64,000 nt of DNA, from NCBI RefSeq assembly GCF_018069925.1, contig NZ_JAGPXB010000001.1, positions 1-64,000 of the forward strand. Reading direction: 5' to 3'. The position numbers were made by a program, and so were the translations under genes. This DNA comes from Flavobacterium erciyesense (GTDB lineage Bacteria; Bacteroidota; Bacteroidia; Flavobacteriales; Flavobacteriaceae). This document shows positions 1 to 7,684 of this stretch, piece by piece; positions within the stretch are counted from its first letter, which is position 1; every line of letters begins with the position of its first letter. The notes under the pieces were generated by a model that had not been told where the DNA came from, did not search any database, and saw only the letters and a list, made by a program, of their open reading frames with translations.

Positions 1-179
1 TGAGATATCACACCCGAGTCTGGAGCAAAGTCACGTGCTAACATTTTCAACATGGTTGATTTTCCCGCACCATTTTTTCCAACTAATCCAACCCTATCTC
101 CTGCACCGAGTCTAAAAGTAACTTCTTCAAACAAATAAGAGCCACCAAAAGAAACCGATAAATTATGTATATTAAGCAT
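1..179 (-). CDS. ABC-F family ATP-binding protein, N-terminal fragment
   Basis: Only the first 59 codons are in the window; the gene runs off the left edge. The translation begins MLNIHNLSVSFGG and contains a Walker A motif, GKNGAGKST, at about residues 36-44. That layout, with LSVSFGG followed by a glycine-rich turn and GKNGAGKST, is typical of soluble duplicated ATPases of the ABC-F group (Uup/EttA type), which act on ribosomes rather than in membrane transport. The second ATPase half and the interdomain linker are not visible, so the subgroup cannot be fixed. It is divergent from the DUF983 gene at 265. Confidence 0.8.
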   Translation of the reverse strand, partial: MLNIHNLSVSFGGSYLFEEVTFRLGAGDRVGLVGKNGAGKSTMLKMLARDFAPDSGVIS

Positions 180-209
180 GTATTGTGATTTTATTCCTCT
201 GTGATTTAT

Positions 210-217
210 TAAATTTG
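210..217 (+). promoter_or_regulatory. -7 promoter element (TAAATTTG) for the DUF983 gene
   Basis: TAAATTTG fits the Bacteroidota -7 consensus TAnnTTTG. The nearest upstream TTG (183-185) is 24 bp away, slightly more than the usual spacing. A 6-bp hairpin (CCTATC/GATAGG, 218-233) lies right behind it, so it would sit at the 5' end of the transcript. Confidence 0.4.
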
Positions 218-264
218 CCTATCTTCTGATAGGACTAAAATCAGGAAAATTAAATTTTTTGCAA

Positions 265-648
265 ATGTTAAAAAAAGGATCCAAATTATATAGCATTTTA
301 ACAGGAACTTGTCCTAAATGTCACAATGAGAGCATGTATTTACAAAAAAACCCTTGGCATTTAACCCAAGTTTTAAAAATGCATGACAATTGCAGTCATT
401 GTGGATTGAGATATCAAATAGAGCCATCCTTCTTTTACGGGGCAATGTACGTAAGCTACGGACTCAATGTAGCTATAGGTATTGCAGCGTTTATTATTTC
501 TTTTTTCTTCTTTAAATCAAACTTAAAAGAGGCATTTGCTGTTATTATCATTGCATTAACAGCACTATTTCCGTTTGTTTTACGATGGGCTCGAAACATT
601 TATATCAATATGTTTGTTTCGTATGACCCTAACCAAAACAAAAAATAA
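265..648 (+). CDS. DUF983 family membrane protein
   Basis: A 127-residue protein of the DUF983 family; its function is not known. The N-terminus carries two CxxC pairs (CPKC near residue 16 and CSHC near residue 44), which suggests a small zinc ribbon facing the cytoplasm. Two hydrophobic helices follow (about residues 62-82 and 88-108). I use the ATG at 265; a TTG two codons upstream would also be open. It stands alone between the divergent ABC-F gene and the convergent oxidoreductase, whose stop lies 4 bp beyond its own. Confidence 0.8.
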   Translation: MLKKGSKLYSILTGTCPKCHNESMYLQKNPWHLTQVLKMHDNCSHCGLRYQIEPSFFYGAMYVSYGLNVAIGIAAFIISFFFFKSNLKEAFAVIIIALTALFPFVLRWARNIYINMFVSYDPNQNKK

Positions 649-652
649 ACCC

Positions 653-1702
653 CTACTTTTTACGCTTTTCAAATCGCCAACAGTCAATACTTGGGTCTAA
701 AGGAATTTCAAACTCAATAAAATCATACAAGGCCTTAGCCATTGCCGGACCTAGCATAACTCCTCTAGTTCCTAAACCATTTAAAACATGTAATTGCGGA
801 TACATTTGGTGCGTTCCAATTAATGGCCTTCTATCTCGAACGGTGGGTCTGATTCCTGCAAAATGAGATATTATTTTAAATTCACAGCTGATAATTTCAT
901 GTATTCGATCAATCAATTCTTGCTTGCCCTCCTCACTCGTATCATTGGTTTTATCTTTCCAGTTGTAAGTAGCTCCTACTTTAAAACGGTTTCGTCCGAG
1001 CGGCAATATAAATACGCTGGTATTAACTATTACATCGAGTTTTAAACCAGGCGCTTCAATTATAAATAATTCGCCTTTAGTTCCATCTAATGGAAGAGAG
1101 TTAAAATACGGATTAGCGTGCAAGCCATACCCTTCAGCAAAAATAACATGCTTGGCAATGATCCCCTTGTAACGCACTCCTCCTGTAATCAACTCCAAAG
1201 CGTCATACTCAAAATCATTTTCTATATATTGACCTGATCCAGAAAGGAAAGTCCTAAATTTCTGAAGCAACAAAGCGGTATCTACATAACCTGTATGTAA
1301 AACTTGACCGTAACCATAAGGAGAGTCAATGCCTTCAAACGTTTCATGAATTAATGTTGTCGATAAAAAAGGTGACAGATTTACCTTATCGGAAGCTGTA
1401 AACCAATTATTTTGCTCCTCAATAGAGAAAAATTTTCTTAAAATAGGCCTTTTAAAATCAAACTGAAAAGATAAACGTTTTTCAATTCTATTGTAAAAAG
1501 CTTTCATTTGCTCAAGTTGCTCCTTTGCATTCCAAACCTCACTGAACCGCTTTAAAATAACTGGATTGTACAAACCACCGGCTACTCTGGAAGAATTTTG
1601 CGAACTATTATCCACCACACAAATTGTCTTATTGTTTTCAAGTGCCCATTCTGCAAAAGAAAGTCCGCCCAAGCCGGCACCAACTATTAAATAATCAATC
1701 AT
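653..1702 (-). CDS. FAD-dependent oxidoreductase of the DAO family
   Basis: A 349-residue protein with the dinucleotide-binding motif GAGLGG at residues 8-13 and an acidic residue ending the second strand (VVD), as in D-amino-acid-oxidase-type flavoproteins (glycine oxidase ThiO, MnmC C-terminal domain). The C-terminal GIRPTVRDRRPLIG segment and the GLGTRG motif are typical of the FAD-binding part of this family. The substrate cannot be read from the sequence. It follows gldN on the same strand but is separated from it by a hairpin terminator, so it is probably transcribed independently. Confidence 0.8.
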   Translation of the reverse strand: MIDYLIVGAGLGGLSFAEWALENNKTICVVDNSSQNSSRVAGGLYNPVILKRFSEVWNAKEQLEQMKAFYNRIEKRLSFQFDFKRPILRKFFSIEEQNNWFTASDKVNLSPFLSTTLIHETFEGIDSPYGYGQVLHTGYVDTALLLQKFRTFLSGSGQYIENDFEYDALELITGGVRYKGIIAKHVIFAEGYGLHANPYFNSLPLDGTKGELFIIEAPGLKLDVIVNTSVFILPLGRNRFKVGATYNWKDKTNDTSEEGKQELIDRIHEIISCEFKIISHFAGIRPTVRDRRPLIGTHQMYPQLHVLNGLGTRGVMLGPAMAKALYDFIEFEIPLDPSIDCWRFEKRKK

Positions 1703-1732
1703 AAAATATCAGTTTAAATATCACTAATAAAC

Positions 1733-1765
1733 AAAAAAAACTCCTACCACAAGGGTAAGAGTTTT
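1733..1765 (-). terminator. Rho-independent terminator after gldN
   Basis: An 11-bp inverted repeat with one mismatch (AAACTCCTACC / GGTAAGAGTTT) is followed on the minus strand by a run of eight T. It lies 22 bp past the gldN stop and ends the gldKLMN unit. Confidence 0.75.
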
Positions 1766-1787
1766 ATCTATTATCATCTTACGGAAA

Positions 1788-2678
1788 CTAGTAGTTCCAC
1801 ATATCCGATTCAAAATTTCTAATCTTATCTTTTACTCTTTCAGATTCTAACAGCTGATTTTGAGCATTGTCTTTCATATACTCTTCAATTGCACGATCTC
1901 CGTAAACGTTTTCTTCCTTATAAATCAAACTGTTAAATCGGCGCGAGTTTAAGATTTGATCAAACGAAACTGGCATAGCTGAATTTTTATCATTAAAAGC
2001 TTTTGCATTATGTAAAACTTCGCGCGCCGCTGGGAAAAACACCCAAAACAACTCGATATAATCTTTTTCATCACTGTTCATCGTATACACGTCAGGAGTA
2101 ATAGGACAAATACCTAACAAACGATATTTCAACTCACTTTGACGTTTGTCAAAATACCAATACCCTTTGATTTTATACTGCGTCACATCCTGTGCAGATA
2201 AATCTTGTCTGACAATATACTCATCAGAAATTCTGTTACCAGCATTTAATTGCTCTCTACCAGCATCAGTTGTATCGACACGAGTTAAAGAACCCTGAAT
2301 GTCTTGCAAAGATTTTTTGGTGTTGAAATAACTATCAGTATAAACTTCAGTGATTTCACCATTTTTCAAAGCCTTAGTCAAAACATCATACAAAGACCTT
2401 CTATCAGAACCAATATTCGCTGTATCAATCGGAAAGTATAACGCGAAATTTATCTTTTCACTTAAATCAATAATTTCCCATGTTGTTTTACCCATTAAAA
2501 CATCACGATCATGTACATAACCGTATGCTAGTGGTTTATCGTTATCTGAATCCAACTGCGCAGCGGTTTTTAGTCCAATTTGGTCTGGAGTTTTTGCATT
2601 AAGCAAATTCGACTGCCCTACAGAACTAATGCTCCAAGAAAGAGAGACGATAGCGATAAAAAGATTTCTTACATTCAT
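1788..2678 (-). CDS. gldN: Gliding motility / T9SS protein GldN
   Basis: 296 residues with a signal peptide (positive start, hydrophobic core to about residue 20). This is the family of GldN/PorN, a periplasmic component that joins the GldK ring of the type IX secretion system. The sequence shows the family's region 'IDLSEKINFALYFPID' near residues 70-85 and 'KGYWYFDKRQSELKYRLLGI' near 170-190. It is the last gene of gldK-gldL-gldM-gldN, 47 bp after gldM, and is followed by a terminator. Flavobacterium johnsoniae has a gldO paralogue directly after gldN; none is present here. Confidence 0.93.
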   Translation of the reverse strand: MNVRNLFIAIVSLSWSISSVGQSNLLNAKTPDQIGLKTAAQLDSDNDKPLAYGYVHDRDVLMGKTTWEIIDLSEKINFALYFPIDTANIGSDRRSLYDVLTKALKNGEITEVYTDSYFNTKKSLQDIQGSLTRVDTTDAGREQLNAGNRISDEYIVRQDLSAQDVTQYKIKGYWYFDKRQSELKYRLLGICPITPDVYTMNSDEKDYIELFWVFFPAAREVLHNAKAFNDKNSAMPVSFDQILNSRRFNSLIYKEENVYGDRAIEEYMKDNAQNQLLESERVKDKIRNFESDMWNY

Positions 2679-2725
2679 AATATTGTCCTAATAAAATATT
2701 GACTTTGGTTTATGCAACCGTTGTA

Positions 2726-4267
2726 TTATTGTATTTCATAAATTACAGGTGCAGTTCTTGGCAACAAGTAGCTACCCGCTCCTTCTAATTTTGTTTTGAT
2801 CTCAGAAATAGTAACCTGATCTCCACGTCCAGCTTTTGCCAAAACAGCTTTACATTGTGCGTTTAATTTGTTTCCTTGAACAACTACGGTAGGTTGACCA
2901 GTAACTTTTAAGTTAAAACCAACCACACTCAATCCTACTTCAAAGTCAAAATCAACAAGCTTAGCGCCAACAGTAGAAATTTCTAAACTTGATTTAGGGC
3001 CTTTAACAACTCCCATTTCTCCACGTATAGTACCAGTTGGACCAGGAATACCTTTGATTCTAAACACACGTTTATCAGAAGCTACTTTACCATCTGCCAT
3101 TTTTCCAGAAACATTGATTACAACTTCGTTACCAGCTTGTGGGCTCATGTTGTACTTTCCGTTTCCTACTTTAGTCAGTCCTGGTGCAGAAGCATTAACG
3201 TTGTTATCAGCAATTCCTGCAAATGAGATAGAAATTGGGTTTACAACTCCTCTATAAACAACATTCATTTTGTCTGCTGAGATAGTCGCTGAATTTGGTC
3301 TAGGAACAACTACATACTTGCCTTGAAAAGGTAAAGGAATGTTCTTTCCATCTTCTAAGAAAGTAAATTTACCGTTGATTGATTGCTCACCAACACTTCC
3401 AGCAGTCATCGAAATTACAGCTTGTCCGTTAACTATTTTTCCAGGACCAGAAAAAGAAGTTGGTTTTGTGTTTTCGTCATAACGACCTAAAACTACTTTA
3501 CCTGTAACTTGTTCTCCTTGAAAGTAAGCACTCTTGTCTAAAACAACAATCGCTTGATAGTTACTGTAAGACGCAGCCGCAACTGCCGCTTTTCCTAACA
3601 AAGTATTATAAACATCAGTTTCTACTTTTTTAACATCATTTTGCCAAGCCGATAACTTTGCTAACGATGCTACAGCTGGAAAGCCTTTAAAATGGTAATC
3701 TAAATATGCTATTGCTATTCCGTCTTTGTTTTTAACTGGAGCCAGATCAAATTTTGACTCTACTTCGCTTAAAATCGGGGCTAATTTTTTGTTTCCACCT
3801 AAAGCTGCCTTAACATCATTTTTGTACTGCTCAATAGTTTTAACAACTTCGTTACCTTTTGCAGAATATCCTGCAGGGCTGAACCAAGAATTATCTAAGT
3901 TGTCTCCTTTATCCATTTCTTCATAAGGTAATTTACCCGTATCAGGATTTGTTTCGGTACCTGTTAAAACTTCCGTTTTTAAACCTGCAATATAATCGTA
4001 GAAATTCTTAGTAAGTGTTTCTACTTTGTGCGCAGTTGCAGCAGCGTCTTTAAACTCTCCGCCTGCCTCTGCAGCTTTAGCATCTAAACTCAATAACATT
4101 TGAGCGTTAGATTGTTCTGCTGCTGTATTTGATCCTTCAAATTTTTCATTCATTAATCCAAAAGCAGATAACACTTCTTTGGACATGTTTAATGCCAACA
4201 TAGCAATGAAAACCAAATACATAAGGTTAATCATCTTCTGTCTAGGGGTTAGTTTTCCTCCTGCCAT
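2726..4267 (-). CDS. gldM: Gliding motility / T9SS motor protein GldM
   Basis: 513 residues. Known role: inner-membrane partner of GldL in the T9SS motor, with one transmembrane helix and a long periplasmic part reaching the GldKN ring. The sequence shows the start MAGGKLTPRQKMINLMY, one N-terminal hydrophobic helix (about residues 15-33) and a large beta-rich periplasmic region. Length and domain order are usual. It lies 44 bp after gldL and 47 bp before gldN on the same transcript. Confidence 0.95.
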   Translation of the reverse strand: MAGGKLTPRQKMINLMYLVFIAMLALNMSKEVLSAFGLMNEKFEGSNTAAEQSNAQMLLSLDAKAAEAGGEFKDAAATAHKVETLTKNFYDYIAGLKTEVLTGTETNPDTGKLPYEEMDKGDNLDNSWFSPAGYSAKGNEVVKTIEQYKNDVKAALGGNKKLAPILSEVESKFDLAPVKNKDGIAIAYLDYHFKGFPAVASLAKLSAWQNDVKKVETDVYNTLLGKAAVAAASYSNYQAIVVLDKSAYFQGEQVTGKVVLGRYDENTKPTSFSGPGKIVNGQAVISMTAGSVGEQSINGKFTFLEDGKNIPLPFQGKYVVVPRPNSATISADKMNVVYRGVVNPISISFAGIADNNVNASAPGLTKVGNGKYNMSPQAGNEVVINVSGKMADGKVASDKRVFRIKGIPGPTGTIRGEMGVVKGPKSSLEISTVGAKLVDFDFEVGLSVVGFNLKVTGQPTVVVQGNKLNAQCKAVLAKAGRGDQVTISEIKTKLEGAGSYLLPRTAPVIYEIQ

Positions 4268-4311
4268 ATTTTCTAAATAATTAGTTTGTTGTTAATGTAT
4301 CGCTTGACTAA

Positions 4312-4959
4312 TTATCCTTTATTGTTCATAGCAGAAAGCATTCCACCGTATACACTATTTAAAGAAGATAAATTAGAAGTTAAAGACTGCATTTGCTCTT
4401 TCAATTTCAAATTGTTAGCTGCAACCTCTTCATTAATTTGTGCATTTTTTGAAGCACTTTCTAATTGTACTTTGTACAAGCTATTTAGAGACTCCATTTG
4501 AGTAGCCGCCAAACTTAACTCTTCACTATATTTTTTAGTAGAAGCAATTGAATCTACAGTAGGAGCAATTCCTTTTGCTGCTGATTCAAAATTTTTGATA
4601 CTGTTTCCTAAACTTGCCATTAAAGCACCGTCAATTTTAGCATCTTTCAACATAGCATCTAATTTCTGAGACAATAAACCCTGAGTATCCGCTACTGGTT
4701 CTGCTTTTTTTGCAGCTGGTTTTGCCGTTCCACCTACTAACTCAGGGTAAACGTTTTCCCATTTGTATTCATCATCAACTGGTTCGAAAGCTGAAAGTGC
4801 GAAAATTGCAGCTTCAACAACTAGTCCAATTGTCAACATCAAGTTTCCTGTGATAGGACCAAATTCAATATGTGTGATTTTAAATAATGCTCCGATGATT
4901 ACAACTGCCGCTCCCATACCGTAAGCGAAGTTCATTGCTTTTTTACCTAGTAATGCCAT
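4312..4959 (-). CDS. gldL: Gliding motility / T9SS motor protein GldL
   Basis: 215 residues. Two N-terminal hydrophobic helices (about residues 10-27 and 37-58) are separated by a short loop containing KITHIEFGP, followed by a cytoplasmic tail rich in coiled-coil heptads (residues 95-215). GldL and GldM form the proton-driven motor of T9SS. The acidic residue in the second helix (VVEAAIFALSAFE) is the conserved glutamate thought to act in proton transfer; that role is family knowledge. The gene is 36 bp downstream of gldK. Confidence 0.95.
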   Translation of the reverse strand: MALLGKKAMNFAYGMGAAVVIIGALFKITHIEFGPITGNLMLTIGLVVEAAIFALSAFEPVDDEYKWENVYPELVGGTAKPAAKKAEPVADTQGLLSQKLDAMLKDAKIDGALMASLGNSIKNFESAAKGIAPTVDSIASTKKYSEELSLAATQMESLNSLYKVQLESASKNAQINEEVAANNLKLKEQMQSLTSNLSSLNSVYGGMLSAMNNKG

Positions 4960-4995
4960 AATAATAGTTTTAAAATTTAATAGATTGGGTTTTTG

Positions 4996-6402
4996 TTATT
5001 TTTTCTTTTTTCCTGTTCCAGTTGTTTGAAGTCCCATGTAGTCTTGTACTGTTCTAAAACCAATATAACTTCTTGCTGAATCAGCGTATTCGTAATCCCT
5101 TGTGCTTACCTGTAGGAAATAAGCAACATCTTTCCAAGATCCGCCTCGTAATACTTTACGTTTGTTGGATGCATCTAATACGTTTGGGTTCATTGTAGAT
5201 ACATACTCATAAGCGTTTGGATCGTATGCTGAATCCGTCCATTCAGAAACGTTTCCAGCCATATTGTATAAATTATATCCGTTTGGTTCATATGATTTAG
5301 CTTCTACGGTATATAAAGCTTCGTCTGCAGCATAATCTCCACGGTTTGGTTTGAAATTAGCTAAGAAACATCCTCTATCATTTTTCGTGTAAGGACCTCC
5401 CCAAGGATATGTAGCTGATTCTAAACCTCCTCTAGCTGAATACTCCCACTCAGCCTCTGTAGGCAAACGGAATGAGTTGATTAAATCTTGCCCTTTTTTC
5501 TTTGATTTTATGTATGTGTTTTTGTTCAAAGTTCTCCATGCACAAAAAGCTTTTGCTTGCGTCCATGTAACACCTACTACAGGGTACTCTCCATAGGCTT
5601 TGTGCCAAAAGTAGTCGTTATGCATTGGTTCATTGTATGAATAAGCAAAATCTTTGATCCAAACGGTAGTATCTGGATAAACCTTAATTGTTTCTGTTTT
5701 GATGAAATCTTTTCTTCTACCAACTTTTGCTTTAGCTGCAGCTTGGATATCCATCCAAGAGTAACGGAACTTCAATTTATTTACATCTATAGTACGTAAA
5801 CCATTATATGACTCTTCGATTGGCAAGTACATAGAATCCATCACCTCAGTGTAATATTCATCTGGATATAATTTGGTATCCTTAATTAATTTCACTTTTC
5901 TATTTAATTTTCTACCAGCGTACTGATCATCTTCTGTACCAATACTGTAATAGTTATCATACATGTACTTGTCATAAGCAGTCATTTTTGCTGGATCTGA
6001 ATCATTGAATGCGAAATCACCAATGCTACCTGCATTTCTGCCTCTTCCGGTACTTGCAGTTGCTGTTTGACCATTCATATCAGCCATAATAGCTAAACGA
6101 ACTCTCATCGTAGAATCTTTAACCCACTCTACAAACTGTCTATATTCTTTATTTGTGATTTCCGTTTCATCCATATAGAAAGAACGCACAGTAACAGTCT
6201 TGGTAGGCGCATCTTCAACATTTGCTAAATCAGCATCTGATTTACCCATTATAAAAGATCCTCCTGGTACCAAAGTCATCCCATAAGGTTTTTCAGGATG
6301 CCATTTCCCTCCATTAACACCAACTAATTCTCCTCTGTCGCTTGTTTTACCACAGCCAATTAAAAGGGCTATAATCGCTGTGAAAGCTATGAACTTCTTC
6401 AT
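4996..6402 (-). CDS. gldK: Gliding motility / T9SS lipoprotein GldK
   Basis: 468 residues. A lipoprotein signal peptide ends in LIGC (Cys 17). The rest is a formylglycine-generating-enzyme (SUMF1) fold, as in other GldK/PorK proteins, seen from PGGSFIMGKS near residue 46 to the C-terminal motifs LPTEAEWEYSARGG, GNVSEWTDS, VLRGGSW and GFRTV. The protein forms the outer-membrane-associated ring of T9SS with GldN; enzymatic activity is not expected. It is the first gene of gldKLMN, with 127 bp and a candidate promoter between it and the upstream gene. Confidence 0.95.
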   Translation of the reverse strand: MKKFIAFTAIIALLIGCGKTSDRGELVGVNGGKWHPEKPYGMTLVPGGSFIMGKSDADLANVEDAPTKTVTVRSFYMDETEITNKEYRQFVEWVKDSTMRVRLAIMADMNGQTATASTGRGRNAGSIGDFAFNDSDPAKMTAYDKYMYDNYYSIGTEDDQYAGRKLNRKVKLIKDTKLYPDEYYTEVMDSMYLPIEESYNGLRTIDVNKLKFRYSWMDIQAAAKAKVGRRKDFIKTETIKVYPDTTVWIKDFAYSYNEPMHNDYFWHKAYGEYPVVGVTWTQAKAFCAWRTLNKNTYIKSKKKGQDLINSFRLPTEAEWEYSARGGLESATYPWGGPYTKNDRGCFLANFKPNRGDYAADEALYTVEAKSYEPNGYNLYNMAGNVSEWTDSAYDPNAYEYVSTMNPNVLDASNKRKVLRGGSWKDVAYFLQVSTRDYEYADSARSYIGFRTVQDYMGLQTTGTGKKKK

Positions 6403-6438
6403 ATAAATTTGGTTATCTAATCATTATTTTTAAGTGTG

Positions 6439-6469
6439 TAAACCTATTTATTATTTTTTACAAAAACAA
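6439..6469 (-). promoter_or_regulatory. Candidate promoter of the gldKLMN operon
   Basis: On the minus strand, TTG (6467-6469), a 20-bp spacer and TAGGTTTA (6439-6446). This matches 7 of 8 positions of TAnnTTTG with normal spacing. Transcription would start about 30 bp before the gldK start codon. Confidence 0.4.
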
Positions 6470-6529
6470 TTTTTTTGTAGCAAACAAACCATTTTTTATA
6501 AAAAAATCATAAATATGTCCTAAATCGAT

Positions 6530-7681
6530 CTAAACGATGTTTTTTCTCTGTGCTTTCCACCACCTTTCGGGTAGTTCTTGGTTGCAAGCAAGTAGGTATT
6601 CATCGTAGGAACACGGTAATAACGTGTTTCTTTTTAATTTATTATTAACATTTGAAATAAATGGAATTTCTATCCACCAACGGTCCGTTTTATCACTTTT
6701 ATAAAAAACAAGTTCCTCCTCTTCTAAAGGAACAATATATTTCAAATAATTGTCTTTGCTTCCAAACGGATATTCATGTGAACGGTAATGAAACCCCTCA
6801 ATAAAATACCACACGACTTGAGCTACAAGCACGGCTTCGGCAGCAGTATTGTTATGATTGTAAATACCAAATGAAGATACTTTATCACTTATTCCTGCAT
6901 ACCTGCTTAATGCGCAAATTTCTTTACCATTAAAACCATTTGGCTGAAAACGAATTGTATTTCCAGAATCAGAAGATTTTACAGAATTCAGGTCAATGCT
7001 AACCATATCAGCATCTCTAAAAACTGGTTCTGCAATTGCAATATTATTCGAAACCTCACCTAATCGGTAGGCGTCAAAATACAATTTTTCGATCAAATCA
7101 ATTTCTTCTTGCGAGTTGAAATAAGTTTGATATCCGATGTTGCAATAATTAAACAAATTATTAGGTTCCTCTACAATCATTTTGGTGAGGTATGAAGTAG
7201 CTGAAAGATCTTCTTCATCTGTCCCGAAATCAAATTTTGCATCAACGGCGACCAAATTTACCATTTGCTCTAAAGTATCATAGGCACGATACAAAGAATA
7301 GGTAATGTCCTGAGAGCCGCCAAGAACAATAGGTATTATTCTTTTTTTAATTAATTCGGCAGCAATTTGCTTCACCGCAAAATAAGTATCTGAAACATTA
7401 CTTCCTGCAGGAATATCTCCCAAATCAGCGATAGAAGCGTCCCAATTTCCTGGAAACAAACTATAAAACTGCTCCCTAATTGAATTGACATCTACCTCAG
7501 AAATAGCATTACGATCGCCTCGATTATCCAAAACACCAAAAATGGCAATTTGAACTTGATCTAAATCCGGAAATTGATCTGCTGTATGTAAAACAACCTT
7601 ACTCCCTAATTGCTGCGCCTTAAGATTACCTATAAAATCAAGAACATCTGAATCTATGGGTTTCAAAAAATCAAATTCCAT
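6530..7681 (-). CDS. Arginase/formiminoglutamase-fold protein, metal site degenerate
   Basis: 383 residues with the ureohydrolase fold: VLGGSQDITYSL (119-130), VAVDAKFDFG (144-153) and SIDLNSV (228-234) align with the arginase motifs GGxHS/D, DAHxD and SxDxDxxD. Active enzymes bind two Mn ions through residues in these motifs. Here His is replaced by Gln124 and Lys149, and one Asp by Asn232, so at least three ligands are gone and catalysis is unlikely. It lies 3 bp after topA and 127 bp before gldK. A non-enzymatic role near the T9SS genes is an inference. Databases may call it formimidoylglutamase. Confidence 0.8.
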   Translation of the reverse strand: MEFDFLKPIDSDVLDFIGNLKAQQLGSKVVLHTADQFPDLDQVQIAIFGVLDNRGDRNAISEVDVNSIREQFYSLFPGNWDASIADLGDIPAGSNVSDTYFAVKQIAAELIKKRIIPIVLGGSQDITYSLYRAYDTLEQMVNLVAVDAKFDFGTDEEDLSATSYLTKMIVEEPNNLFNYCNIGYQTYFNSQEEIDLIEKLYFDAYRLGEVSNNIAIAEPVFRDADMVSIDLNSVKSSDSGNTIRFQPNGFNGKEICALSRYAGISDKVSSFGIYNHNNTAAEAVLVAQVVWYFIEGFHYRSHEYPFGSKDNYLKYIVPLEEEELVFYKSDKTDRWWIEIPFISNVNNKLKRNTLLPCSYDEYLLACNQELPERWWKAQRKNIV

Positions 7682-7684
7682 TTT

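Noticed and set aside
863..1045. Plus-strand open frame inside the FAD oxidoreductase gene
   Set aside because: Shadow of a well-supported minus-strand gene; no family resemblance and no promoter.
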